A DNA stretch of 64,000 bases from Undaria pinnatifida (Eukaryota; Sar; Phaeophyceae; Laminariales; Alariaceae): assembly GCA_012845835.1 (NCBI GenBank), contig JABAKD010000029.1:176501-240500 (forward strand), in the 5' to 3' direction. This document shows positions 12,540 through 23,935 of the stretch, in pieces. Position 1 is the first letter of the stretch; every line of letters starts with the position of its first letter. The notes below the pieces were generated by a model, which worked only from the letters and a program-made list of their open reading frames with translations, made no database searches and had not been told where the DNA came from. The translations under genes were made by a program, and so were the position numbers.

Positions 12540-14630
12540 ACGTACGTAGTGCAAAACAGTAGAGGCAACTGGTGCTGTTTTTGATCGCAGCACGCAAACG
12601 TATCTGGAAAATCTGTGAGGTGAAGGCAATGAACATCTCCGGGGGGGACTGCAGCCCATGTTGCTACCGACACACGGCAGCAGCTCAAGCTGTGGTGCAG
12701 CAGAACACCTACAGCTACTCCGTGCTCCGCACAAGGTGGGCACATCTTCTCACAGCAGAAGTGCAGGTGCACACGCACGACACCTACACTCAGTACCAGG
12801 GATATATAAGCGCAGCGAGTACATGCAGCTGCTGCGGCTATTGTAGACCGTACGAGTACAAATCCGCGCCAGATACACGCGCGAAGCCCCGTGCGGGCAT
12901 TCGTGGGTGTCTACTCGCACCGGAGAGATTGCTTGCTACGTACAATAGGTGCCTGGTACCAGTGTGGCCCTAAATATAAGTATTGGTTATATATCAATAT
13001 CAAAATTAAACGGTCATTCTATTCATAGACAAAGGGGTACGCTGTGCTGTAGGTGTCGTCACACAGCACATAGTAACAGCAGTTGTTCGAGTACGATCAG
13101 CAGCCAGACTTTCGAGGTAACGCAACAAGAAAACAATACATGACGCACCTATTATACACAAAGGAGCACCGTCCTTCGTCCTCTGGAGCATCGCTATTGG
13201 GTGCGCAGGCCCTGGAGTAGAGACGTTCAGTAGGTACAGACTTCCGCTAGCTGAAGCCTCAAGTTGCGACTGTGAAGCGCTAAATCTCCATCATCATCGC
13301 ACACGTTGCAAGAAACACCCCCGTCACCAGCATCTTGTCCAGAACCTCTTTTGCATTTGAGCTGCTGCAAGCGCACCAATTATATCGGCCTTGTTTCAGG
13401 GCCAGTTCTCCGCAAGCCCGAGGGCTTTCTGTATCCCTTTGGTCGCCCTCTCGTGAGGGTCACTTTGACTGATGAGCTGACGATGCGGTGCAAATACGAC
13501 GGGGTGGTGTGGTTCTACCACGCCACTCGTGCTGTTCTATTGGCCACGTGCTCCCGTAGTGCAGTAACTTGGATAGAGTTCCACCCGTACTATGGTGTAC
13601 TATGGGCACACCCGCGTGAAACAAATACATATATACATTGGATGATATTAAAAAAATCCGGTCTCAATACCTGTATTATGGGGGCTCCAGGTAAGACTAC
13701 GGCAGTGCGCCATCAAAGTTAGCAAGTTTGGAGCGAATCCCAATATTGGCGCGAATGTGAGGTGCGTTGTCTGTGTTCTATCATGATGTGCTGTTCCTTA
13801 TGCGATCGCAAAAATTTGCACGCGGAGGCCCACCCAAGCTGCGTTTCTGCACAAGAGAGTCCCCTCCCCGCAATCTGACCCCCACCGTTAGCTCGAGCCG
13901 ACGAGGCCCCAAACCGGACACCCCCCTCCTTCCTCGAGCCCCCCTACGTGTCCGCGTGCGCCGGAGCCTCGCTCTCGCCCATGATCACGACGCGAAGCCG
14001 GGAGCTCCGGCTCCAGCTGATGACCCCAATATCAAGTGACGACGAAAAAGCAGCCTTGTTGCCTCCTCCCTTGCCACCACCACGCCGCGACGAGCACGGG
14101 CCCGCGCAGCGCGAGACGACGGGTTTCCCCCTATGTGGGCCCGAACGTTCATCTCCACGTCGAAATCTGGCGCCGGAACGCCCCGGGGCGAAAAAACGCG
14201 AGCCGACCTCCGACAGACGCAGACAGAGACGACGACGACGACAACAACGACAACGGCCTACAACGTCTTTGCTTTATATACACAGATATATATTCGTGCC
14301 GCTGGTAGGATACACAAGCAAACTACAAGTCCGGTATGAAAATTGACGCTCACCTGTATGTCGTGCCCAGGTCGATGCCGATGCATGGGCCGTCGATCGC
14401 ATTGGCCATGTTGCTCGCGCCCCCTCTAAGGCCCAGGGCTAACTGCTGGGTGCGTGACGCCAGCAGCCCTTCCGCCGTGGCCTTCGACATAATTGACAGG
14501 CCAAATTCAAGTTTATTAGGGGGGGTTGGCCGAATCTCGACGGCATATCATACGTACAGACAACGAAAAATACTGAACATTGTAATGCGATCATCGTACA
14601 ATGAATATTTGTAAGGAAGAAAACAGCATT
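12540..14630. other. no supported gene
   Basis: Frames at 13306-13722 (138 codons) and 13948-14346 (132 codons) have no recognisable domain. The second ends in an arginine-rich run produced by a cgacgacgacga tract at 14228-14245. A C-rich, proline-coding patch lies at 13860-14060. Confidence 0.4.
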
Positions 14631-14631
14631 T

Positions 14632-14830
14632 TAAGTTGTGAGATCAAAATGCTTTCATCGAAACTCATATTCCAACCTGTGTGTGATATGTCGATCGCCC
14701 GTGTTACAAGGTGTGTACGTTATGCCCTCGCGAAGGATACAGGTCGGTGACTGCGGTGCTGATACCATGGTCAACAGGACTAATCATTCGGCGCAGGGAA
14801 ACTATATAACCCGTATTGCGGGGGACAAAA
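14632..14830 (+). repeat. diverged head copy of the G-tract element
   Basis: This matches, with many changes, the ~210 bp head found at 35.8, 38.66 and 39.68 kb. Shared words in the same order are tcgaaactcat, ctgtgtgtgatat, gatcgc, ggataca-ggtcgg, gtcaacagg and gcgc-ggaaactat. No G-tract tail follows this copy, so it is either an older or a truncated member. Confidence 0.6.
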
Positions 14831-14834
14831 GCAC

Positions 14835-15215
14835 ACAACTACTTGTGGACCTCAGGATGTAAACCGGTACGGCATTTTCATGGGCTTTTCGAACAATTTT
14901 GTAGTACTCGCATGCTGCGTCAAGTTTCCAAGTGGCTACGTACGGGGTTTGTACCCAATCGAGCTAAATAGCTAATATTTGTCGTATTGTCGTAAGCAAG
15001 GCCTACGTACCACCGTTTGTAGGTTCGCTACGACTACACTCCCGTGTATACTTGTATTATATATGCATGTCATCCGTGTGCCAGCCACCGTCATATATAT
15101 ATTTAATAATCAATTTTACTCTCCAGCTCAACCCGTAAGTAGCTTTACCCTCAGCGACCTTTTGGACAAGCCGTGGTCACAGGCGAACTATCTTCTCCCC
15201 GTTGGTACTTGCCTT
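14835..15215. other. no supported feature
   Basis: AT-rich intergenic sequence with short atatat runs. Nothing recognisable. Confidence 0.4.
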
Positions 15216-15216
15216 C

Positions 15217-15420
15217 ACTTTATCGCGCATAGGGTTCGGCATTCCCATTTTTCAGGTTTTTATGCCCGTCGATTTTCATCGTATTTGCTAACTCGCGCTC
15301 TGGCGCTATCCGCTCGTCATACTTTTGCAAGAAACAGTCCCTACGAGCACTACGCACTCGGTGAGACTTGAACCCACGTTCCTTGACTTTGGTAGGAGCC
15401 AGATTCACATACTACCGTAA
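15217..15420 (-). repeat. tRNA-derived SINE, copy 1
   Basis: Read on the minus strand, this starts with a tRNA-like head carrying a B-box-like gtgggttcaagtctc (about 15363-15377) and continues into a ~130 bp body. A second copy on the same strand at 63279-63490 shares the head words ('cactcgg-g-gaattcgaac' type) and body words in the same order (gcgcatagggttc; cgtcgatttttcatcg; gctaactc-cgctct-gcgct). A tRNA-like 5' part joined to an unrelated shared body is the definition of a SINE. No protein is encoded. The poly-A or other tail could not be placed with certainty. Confidence 0.65.
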
Positions 15421-15879
15421 TACTATTCCATCAGGGAAATATACAGCTGGAAAATGCCATTGAACCATTCATTTGGATCTGTATACTTTGACGTCATTAT
15501 TAGTCTACGTAGTCGATTGTGCCGGGACAAGTGGAAAGCAATCAACCAAAAGCGACAATTTGTACTACAGTAGTATGGGCCATACCAGTACCAGTACCAA
15601 GCAACCCGGGCCGTTGGGGTAGGGGATCGTAGAAGGAGTACCATAACTTGACGCACGTGGTTGCACGGCTTGCGCGTTGCATGACACTACTTGTGCGGCG
15701 CGCTCACATCAACCCGCCCCACACTTGTGGTTTGTTTGGTGGCAGTGTCAGAGTGTCAGAGTGTCAGTGTCAGAGTGGCTGGATCCCAAAGGGTTAGTGT
15801 ACTAGTGTACTAGTGTACTGGAGCTGAGTCGAGGTCACACCGGGTCCAACAGGCACGAAATACGTGCCATACCTTCGGC

Positions 15880-16131
15880 TTGTCAACCCAAGCATTTTCA
15901 ATGCTGCTCCCTGCTTTACAGACTGGCGAAAAAGTATACGTTGTCAAGGAAGCAGAGGCGCTAGAAGACGCCGTCGCGACTAAGGTGAGAGCTAGCAACA
16001 GCTTCATGACAGGTTTTCTTGTGCGTCGGGCAGGTGGTGTCCGCACCAATCCTTTCCAAAGTTGGCTTCCACTTGACATCGAAGGAAATCTTGTGCCGGG
16101 TAGTAGGGATTTCAAGGAGACCATGATTTAG
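15880..16131 (+). other. duplicated 83-codon open frame (copy 1), doubtful gene
   Basis: Frame with a near-ATG start, 83 codons, in the first duplication unit. A partner of 80 codons lies at 17288-17530. The two share 'TQAFS', 'TGEK', 'KEAEA' and 'SFMTG-LV-RAGGVR'. Most nucleotide differences change the amino acid (for example M/V, A/V, Q/K, Y/S, V/L early in the frame), so there is no sign of purifying selection. I recognise no family. It may be a former exon captured in the duplication, or chance. Confidence 0.25.
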
Positions 16132-17287
16132 TTGTCACCAGGGGCATGGTTCCAGGATTGGAAACAATGGCCTAGATCACAGAACAGGGCAGCTACTGAT
16201 CAGCATTACGCCCAAAAGCTAGCACTATACCATCATAGAACAGGAGCATAGCGATCTGAGAACCCATATACAGGCCGATTCTGTGCCGTACAACCCACAA
16301 ACGAGCAGCTGCCAAGACGGTAATACACAAAAAATACGATGGAAATCGAGACGTGCGGCGGAACCTTTGTCACAGCACCCAAGCTCCAACACAACGCTCA
16401 AACGCGCAGGAAGTAGAGGACCTATTGCCAAGAAACTCGGACAGCAATAGTAGATCTACATATGCAATAGTACCGCTGCTGCACTGTTGCTTGCTGGTGT
16501 TTGGCTGGTGCTATTGCGATGGATCGCACTGAACCCACGTTATAGTTTGCAATCAATACGAGCGGTATGATACGTACATCAAACATGCCGCGTGGCAAAG
16601 CGATCTGAGAACCCAATTAGTAGCCGATTCTGTTCCCTACAGCCTAAAGCCTACAAGCGTACAGCTGCCAACTTCCAACACAGCAGCGAAGCACGAAACA
16701 AAATACGATCTTGTAGAAATCGAGATCTAGAGGTGCGGTGGTATCTCCCTTACAGTACCCGATAACTTCAACATGACACTCAAACGCGCGGGGGGTAGAG
16801 AACCGATTGCCACGAAACTCGGCACAGAAGCAGTACAATAGTATCGTACGAGTAGTATATCTACAAACCAGGTACGCAATAGTACAAGGTTCAGCCGCTG
16901 CCGTCGCCCGCTCAATGAAATGAATCCAATAGCTTGGCTGCTCGATAGTGGCCGATAGACACAAGCCACAAGCCACCAAGTGCGAAGGTATTGGACGGGA
17001 TGAGCAAGGATGAGAGAAAAGAAAACAGCAGCATCGGCCATACCACTACCAAGCAACCCGGGCCCGTGGGGTAGGGTGTCATAGAAGGAGAACCATAACT
17101 TGACGCAAGGAGTTGCACCGCATACGCCCTGCATGGCACTACTACACTAGTATGGCGCGCTCATACCAACCAGGTCCAAACTTGTCGTTTGTTTTCATCT
17201 AGTACTTGACTTGTGGTAGTGTACTGGAGCTGAGGTGAGTACTGGGTCCAACAGCCAACAGGCAAAAACACGTGTCATACCTTCGGC

Positions 17288-17530
17288 TTGCCAACCCAAG
17301 CATTTTCAGTGCTGCTCCCCGTTTTAAAGACTGGCGAAAAAGCATCCGTTCTCAAGGAAGCAGAGGCGCCAGACAACGTTGTCGCGGCTAACGCCAAAGC
17401 TAGTAAAAGCTTCATGACAGGTCTGCTTGTGGGCCGGGCCGGTGGTGTCCGCATCTACAAGGTTCTGCACAATTGGGTTTCACCTGACATCGAAGGGAAA
17501 GTTTTCCGGGAAGTGGGGATTCCAGATTGA
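17288..17530 (+). other. duplicated 80-codon open frame (copy 2), doubtful gene
   Basis: Partner of the frame at 15880-16131. It is the same length within three codons but diverges in the last third. The conserved core 'SFMTGLLVGRAGGVR' is in the middle. Replacement-type differences dominate, so coding status is unproven. Confidence 0.25.
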
Positions 17531-18004
17531 CCCACAGACTACAGACAGAACAAGGCAAGTGCTGATCAGCGACGGACATCAGCCCCAAAAGTTAGCACTA
17601 CAACTTCATAGCACAGGAGCATAGCGACCTGAGAACCCAAGTACTGGTCGATTATGTGACCTGCAGCCTACAAACGAGCAGCTGCCAACACAGCGGTACA
17701 CGAAAAAAAAAAAACGATAGCATAGGATGGAGCGGTGCGGCGGAACCTCTCTCGCAGCTCCACCGCTCCACCTCACCCGAACGTCTATACGACGCTCAAA
17801 CGCGCGGAAGATAGCGAACCTATCGCCACGAAACTCGGCACAACAGGAGTAGATCTACATACGAATGCAATATTACTTCTGCTGTGCTGCCGCATGCTGG
17901 TGTTTTACTGGTGCAGCGATCGGTCACACCTGACACTATTAATACTATTGCTGTGAACCTTTGAACCATGGAACCCACAGTCAACAATATATACGTTGGT
18001 AGAG

Positions 18005-18590
18005 CTGGGCGCTGGTAGCTCTAGCCAGTAGAGTATATACCGGCTGTGTGTCATATGCCAGTACTGCTGTACACTGGACCCGAATTGTGCACTGGTGATC
18101 GCGGCGAAGCCAACTGCCCCCCCCCGGTTGGTGGGGGGGGGGGCACCGGAGGCGCCCCCGGAGGGCCCCGCTGGAGGAGCCCTGCCGGAAGCACGTTTTT
18201 ACGTTTTTACGCGTTTTGGCTTCACTATTAATATAGAGCTAAAAAATACTGGTACGCCGTTTTCTGTGCGTTTTCGAATCATGTTTCAACAAACAATGCA
18301 CTTTGGTGAAAAAAAAAATAGGAGCAAAAGCGAGCGAAGCGTACGGACAGGAGTGTGCGGGAATACACGACACATTGCAGCACGCAGCCTAGATACCGAA
18401 AAGGTGGGACACGGGTTTTCTGTTGGTTGTATAACTGTAGCACTACATACCTACTGTGAGCTATTAATACGTAGTCGACTACTGTGTGTGGCTCACGGAA
18501 AAAAGCGGAAACATGTATGAAGTCGGTAAGATTCGAACCCACGACATATAGACTCCGCATATATATTTTTCGTCGGTTACAAAAAAAGCG
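18005..18590. other. GC patch and a tRNA-like 3' piece
   Basis: 18114-18185 is an extremely GC-rich patch (C and G runs, gccccc/gggggc) able to fold on itself. At 18530-18547 the bottom strand has gtgggttcgaatctta, a B-box-like word typical of tRNA T-arms. There is no matching D-arm at the right distance, so I call it a relic and not a tRNA gene. Confidence 0.45.
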
Positions 18591-18890
18591 CTACTGTAAA
18601 GAAGAATCTTGCGGGATCCTTGTTGATATGATCCTCAGAAGAGACAGATGCTTCTATACTCCCTCCCACAACCGCCCCTCGCGAGAGGAGGGCCTCTGCA
18701 TTCTCGCGGGCGACAAGGGGTCGACAGGGGGGTGTCCCCGCGCATTTCAATCAAGAACACGGAGATGTCCAGGCCCGAGGACCAGGCACTACACCACCCT
18801 CCGCCCCCCCTCCCTTGACATAAATCGTTCGGAGGAAACCGGTCCTACCCCAACTGCCCCCCCTCCCCAACCCCTCGCGCGCAGCGTTGC

Positions 18891-19990
18891 ATGGCACGAA
18901 CCCACCGGTCTCACCCCGACGCCCCCCGCCCCCCCCCCCCCCTCTCGCGCCACCAGGCCCTGCAGACGGCTGCCAAACACGAGAGCGAGTACGTGGACTA
19001 CGAGCCGCCTTCCAATGAGGAGATGCCCACCCTCCCGGAGGACGTATCAGCCGCGGAGGCTGCCACAACAACCCCCGCTCCTGCCGACCCTACCTTCGGC
19101 GCCGCGACCCCCACGGCTCCATTGACACGGGAGGATATCTACCACCAGGTAGAGGATGGGAACCTCGTTCTCCAACGCCTTCACGATCAACTGGCGTGCC
19201 TTGAGAGGGCCGAGGCGACCAACAAACTTGACGCCAAGATTAGTCAAGCAGAGAAGGACTTAGCCCTTCTGGTGGCACAACGCGCTGACCTCCCCAACGC
19301 ATCAGGCATTCACCTCCCCACCACGACGCCGGCACGCCGTGCCGCTCAAACCGCACCCGCCTGCGCACCGCCCTCGACCGCAGCGACACCATCCCCTCCC
19401 AGCCCGCCCTTCACGCTCGGCTTCGAGAATCTCGATTTCGTCCACACCCCGATCCGCCAGCTCGTGTCCGCCATGGGTATCAAGGATGACGAAGAACGAA
19501 TCATCGTCTCCAGGGTCGCATACGCCACGAAGAAATATTTTCCTGACCATATCTTACGGGAGGCTCTCGAGGAGCTTGGCGGTGTCACAGATCTCGCTGC
19601 AAGGGAAGTCGTTCTCCACCTTGTGGACACTATGCGTAGTTTCACCGTGCGCAACTCTGACCATGTGCGGCCATCTGTCCACCACTACGAACAATCCCGG
19701 GCGCGAGCATCGACGAGGCGTCGACAGGATGTTCGTATGGGCGCATTCCAAGGAAGAACCGCTTTAATAACAGGGATCGCGACGACCATAACAATGACAA
19801 CAACAGCGGCAACAACATCGTTAAGATCAAGCCAACCCCCCGTTCGGCTGGCCGCTCCAAGCCTAACAACAGCGGTCGCTTGGAGTCTACGCAACACCAG
19901 CGGGGACACGCCTATAGCGCCACGTCGTCGTCCAGTGATGATTTTGATAGTACCACCCAAAGCTCAGGCAAGACTATCAGTACGCTTCCG
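18891..19990 (+). pseudogene. gag-like polyprotein, N-terminal half, frameshifted
   Basis: Good-looking coding sequence from the ATG at 18891. It has a proline/alanine-rich lead, then a helical and probably coiled-coil stretch ('EDGNLVLQRLHDQLACLERAEATNKLDAKISQ...' type, about residues 85-130), then a compact domain around residues 165-285 ('ENLDFVHTPIRQLVSAMG', 'REALEELGGVTDL'). At about 19740 the natural continuation moves to another frame with an asparagine/aspartate-rich, basic stretch ('NNRDRDDHNND', 'IKPTPRSAGRSKPN'), as expected for a nucleic-acid-binding gag tail. The nominal 418-codon frame runs on out of register to 20147. No zinc knuckle is visible. Confidence 0.55.
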
Positions 19991-20136
19991 ATTTAGATGT
20001 TGCCCCGCTCTCTGTCTCTTTCGCGGCCGCCTCCATCTCGGAGCCGCCGCCACAGCGATCACGTACAACCACTGTTGTACCAACCCCGGTTCCCATAGCC
20101 CCTTCCTCGTTCCGGAACCAGTCTTCGCTAACGCCG

Positions 20137-21130
20137 TTGATGGGTAGTGCAATCGCTATTGCCCCCACAACCCCAAATGCCCCCTGCCCCCCCAGTACCA
20201 GCCGGCACCTGCCCCCGCCCTATCTACGGGTCGCTTCAATCTCTATTGCACCCCCCCCCCTAACCCAGCTCACCCCGGCCCAGTCAGCAAGTGCAGCTAT
20301 GTCTGTGGCACCTCCACTGTCCCAGCCCCTCTCTGCAGCAACTCCCCTGCCTGGTACAGCGACCTCGGTCACGACAACCCCCCCTCAGTACCCACCCCCT
20401 CCGGCCACGGCGTCCACGTCCGCAGTACCAGCCCTTATCAACCACGACCATGAGGTCCGGCGTAAGTACGTTGACTTGGACATACGCAGGGTAGAACTCA
20501 TCGACACTCTGCCTTTCCCCAACGGGGTTGAAGACTGTATTGGCGTACAGTAACTCATTGCGAGCGCCAGACACGTCTTAGAGGATGTCTTGGCAAGATG
20601 TGATGACTCCGCCTCCGGCACGCTTAAGCCTCACGCTGGGTACCCGGATGGGTGACGCCTTTAGACTGATGCTTTCGAAAAACAATTTAGACAAGCCAAT
20701 CCTCCCCGACCGCTCTCGTTATTAACGATTAACGGTTTCTTTGCTCAGGTGTGCACCCACCGTAAGGAGAAGGACCAAGCCGGTCCCTCTGCCTTCAGCC
20801 TCCTCCTGCGTCTACTAAGTACGTACTTCGACAACGGCGACCAAGGCCGAGCCTTCGAGAAGCTCCAAGCTTTCGGTGTGCCCACCGGCACCGTGTATTA
20901 GATTTACTTGAGGGCTTGGAGAGAGTTGATTTCGGTTGTGTTCAGGGCACGGGAAGAGTTTTTAAGCCCAGCGATGCTGTGGTGATTGAGGCAGTGCGTA
21001 CCAGCCATAGCCGGCAATTTTATAGTTTGACCCCAGTACTGCACCCGGGAGAGTTAACGACTGCGGTCGGACCCTTTGCTTAGGTCTCGGCCAAGTGGCA
21101 GGCACACCAGATGTACGCCACGAATAATAC
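20137..21130 (+). pseudogene. gag-like polyprotein, C-terminal half, with stops and frameshifts
   Basis: A proline/serine/threonine-rich linker (20137-20430) leads into 'HEVRRKYVDLDIRRVELIDTL' and then, after frame changes, a helical block around 20740-20940 ('KEKDQAGPSAFSLLLRLLST', 'FEKLQAFGVPTGTVY', 'IYLRAWRELISVVF'), with 'FYSLTPVLHPGELTTAVGPF' at about 21015-21080. Stops interrupt it at several points. The long helical block ahead of a 'W.ahq' motif resembles the capsid part of LTR-element gag proteins, but the family is not identified. Confidence 0.5.
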
Positions 21131-21404
21131 TCCAGCCATAAATGGCGAAACACGTTTTTCCTTTTACCTCCACTGGAGGCCACACGACTTTTTCGTCGTC
21201 CCCGCCGTCATCGTCATCTGCTCAGCACACGCGTTCGTGCAATCTTTCGAACCATCAGGGCACGCGACGCACCCCCTACGTCATGAAAGCCACTTCGCCA
21301 TAAACTGCGTTCTGCCGACGACGCCAATTTTTGTAAAGAAGGGTCTTGCGAGATCCTGGTCGATATGATCCTCAGAATCGACAGGTGTGTCTATCGCGAG
21401 ACCA

Positions 21405-21904
21405 CAGCTGACAACAGTACAAACCCAGGTAGTAGTTATCATCTAATTATTGTTATCGAGCAAGAGTTGCTGATATTTGGTCAGGATACAAGAGTGATCG
21501 AGAGGAGGGGGGAAAGGAGGGGGGGCGGGGGTGGAAGCTTGGCTCTGGCCAAGATCCAAATACCGGCTCTCGTACTGGCAAGGTATCCAAGCTTCATGCC
21601 GAACGTCAACCTTGAGTGCAAGCTGCTAACTGCCTACTACGTCGGCCGCTTCTACAAGGCCACGTGTGTGACTCCTTGCATACTTGAAGTGGGAGTAAAA
21701 GGACCAACTCACAATACAACCAATCACATCGAGTCCTCGTAGTATTTACGCGAAAGTGCAGCTACCTATTATAAACCAATCAGCGCGGGACGCGTAGAGT
21801 AAGACGGGATGCTACCCTTGTTATGTTTCCTGCATGTCCCGTAGATCACGTGGTTCATTATACTCCTGTGCGATATATACGTATTATCTTTCTAGAGCCA
21901 TCCA
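21405..21904. other. no supported gene
   Basis: A short G-run patch at 21506-21535 and a 125-codon plus-strand frame (21365-21742) without any recognised domain. Confidence 0.4.
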
Positions 21905-22640
21905 TGCCGCTGCTTCAATTCATCTCCCTCCCCCCCGCCAACGCCCTCTCCTTACCCACCACCCGCACCATCGCCTAGACCTAGCACCACGCGTATAGCA
22001 AACCCCTACATCTATGCGACTAAAGCTGTTAAAAACCCCTTTCGCCCCAACCCCCCCCCTCCCCCCCACCCCCTCAACCACTCCGCCCTATCCTCACTGG
22101 TTGTACGACTTACAGGATATACATGATAAATTGGTGCATTCCTTCCAAAACCGTCAGATTTATCCCCTTACAGGATTTATAGTTTCCTCGCACAGATTGA
22201 GTTGCCCCGCCCGTCCCCCCCCGCGCTCCCTCTTGACCAAACCCAGGCCCACACGTCCTTAAAATCTCCGCCCTGCCCTCACCGGTTATACGACTTACAG
22301 GATACACTTGATAAACTGATGCGTTTCCTCCCACAGCTGTCGGATTTTGTCCCCCTCAAAAACGGGTTTTTTATCGTTTCCGCGCACAGACTGACTATCA
22401 TCACCCTGTTATCCCTGATAGCTACAGCACTGTAGTTCCAAGGGGAGTCGCCGACCTATATCATCCTTGATGAGGACACACAACCCGTAATACGCGCGAT
22501 CGGAGTATCACACACAGCTTGCAAAGGTGAGTTTCAATCAAACATTCGCTCTCACGGCTGGAGTGTAATTTTATTTTTACATTTGATGTACGTGCCGAAT
22601 CCTGGATCCCGCGCATCAGCCTTCCTGCACACTCTAGACT
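21905..22640 (-). repeat. G-tract element, inverted copy (head plus two tail modules)
   Basis: Minus-strand copy of the element seen four times at 35.8-41.0 kb. The head (about 22640 down to 22395) carries the complements of ttgcaa-tgtgtgat-ctccgatcgcgcg and ggtcggcgactcccct. The tail (about 22390 down to 21905) contains the module cataaatcctgtaagtcgta-aaccggtgag with C runs on the top strand at 22052-22072 and 22215-22225. It lies 13 kb from the main cluster and in the opposite orientation, so the family is dispersed and not a single satellite array. Confidence 0.8.
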
Positions 22641-22782
22641 AATGGTTCCGAATCGCACAACAAATGAAATATCGGAAACAGACGTTAAGATATCAGCAGA
22701 AATATTTATTTTCTGCAGAGATAGACGGTTTGTCTATAGCTCATGCAGATAGCGGATACCTAGTGGAACGCTATTACACTAC

Positions 22783-22960
22783 CCTACGTAGCTCAGTGGG
22801 TAGTGCTACAGTATGTAACCAGCAAAAACAACAGATATATGTTGTCGGGTTCGTAAACTGATTCTCACCCAAACCCTTTTAACAGGGATCAGTGACTACG
22901 TAGCTCAGTGGGTAGTGCTATATAACCAGCAGCTTCGAAAACATGTTCGACGCGCGCGCA
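22783..22960 (+). repeat. two tRNA-like segments 113 bp apart
   Basis: The string ctacgtagctcagtgggtag, a good tRNA D-arm/A-box match, occurs at about 22785 and 22898, followed both times by tgcta and ataaccagcag-like sequence. After the first there is a B-box-like gggttcgtaaac at about 22846. Neither folds into a complete cloverleaf by eye (no matching acceptor stem), so these are tRNA-derived repeats rather than genes. Confidence 0.55.
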
Positions 22961-22964
22961 AACC

Positions 22965-23755
22965 GAACTGCTCGTACAATTTGCAAAATCGCGGCCTCGG
23001 AGACGTAAATATTAATGTGCACACCCATTCATATATTCACAGTTAGGTATTGTTTCAAGCACGATGTTTGCTTAGATTCTCCCGCGTTATCGAGTTAATT
23101 TAATGTTATAGGATTCTCGGGCTCTCCCCTCTCTAGCTGTGCTCTGCCCTCTCTGCTCTTACGCCGTGAATATTGATGGGTTTTCACTTTTAGTGACGCG
23201 TTACTGTAGCAGGACGTACGTAGGCAGTCAAAGTACTGGCACCCTGGCACTCCGCTCAGCCAGTACAGTAGTACTGCCAGTACAGTACTACTGGCAGTAC
23301 ATACTGGACCAGGGCCCAGCCCTAACAATACGAGTACTATGAAACAAGGGCTCAATGCGCGGAGGGCTGACACCGGCCGCTGCGCTCGCTGCTCGCGCAT
23401 GAAAGAATATCAACCAATAAAAAATACAAAAAACACACACACATGTGGAAAATACAACTAAAAAGGCGAAAGGACAGAAAGACGACCTATGATTCGGCGC
23501 AACTAGCGATTTGAAAATGCTAAGAGCTGCTTGAGTGCAGAGCTGATTGCCCCGTGCTGTGCAGTGCACTTGTTGGCGATGTCACGTTCTGATCGGCAGT
23601 AAAAAGTACGGGTGTATAAATTGCCAAATAAAAAAGGGAAATGGTCAAAGGGCGCTATGTGCAATAAGGCTTAGTTTGGGTAAGCTATTGGTTAACCTTT
23701 TGCAAGTGGTCAAACGGGCTAATACCCCACTAATACATTGACAGCTATACCCCCG
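22965..23755. other. no supported gene; contains a perfect hairpin
   Basis: At 23271-23300 two perfect 12-base arms (gtactgccagta / tactggcagtac) flank a 6-base loop. The surrounding DNA is rich in cagtac/gtactg words. No gene is recognised. Confidence 0.6.
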
Positions 23756-23757
23756 GG

Positions 23758-23905
23758 TTTTTGCTCCCACCAGCACGCCTTCCGATAACTGCCTTTTCTC
23801 GACAAGACGAGCCGCCAACGCTGTGACGTTGCTCCCACCACCACACGTATCCCAATAACTGCCTTCTCACCAAAGCGAGCCATCAACACGCTGTGACATC
23901 AACCC
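23758..23905. repeat. 71-bp direct duplication
   Basis: ttgctcccacca-cac ... ataactgcctt-tc ... cgagcc-caac-ctgtgac occurs at 23760 and again at 23831, with about a dozen differences. Confidence 0.8.
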
Positions 23906-23935
23906 AGGCACTCCGCTCTTCTCGGGCTATGTAAT

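Larger units (their letters stand above)
15570..18000. repeat. segmental tandem duplication, two large units and a threefold sub-repeat
   Basis: A block starting ccataccagtacc-aagcaacccggg at about 15580 starts again at about 17040 and stays alignable past the block beginning aacccaagcattttca (15887 and 17294). Within and after these units a ~350 bp sub-block (catagcga-ctgagaaccca ... cgaaactcgg ... gtagatctaca) occurs three times, near 16245, 16603 and 17622. Copies differ at many positions, so the duplication is not recent. Small frames inside are discussed separately. Confidence 0.85.
18595..21405 (+). mobile_element. gag-only LTR-type retroelement (TR-GAG / LARD-like)
   Basis: A ~60 bp direct repeat starting tgtaaagaag and containing gatatgatcctcagaa lies at 18595-18655 and 21331-21391. 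Between the copies are only gag-like coding pieces (see the next entries); no protease, reverse transcriptase or integrase motif is present. Terminal repeats enclosing gag alone match the class of non-autonomous LTR elements known as TR-GAG. Full LTR borders, primer binding site and target duplication could not be placed, so the borders are provisional. Frameshifts at C runs show that this copy is inactive. Confidence 0.55.
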
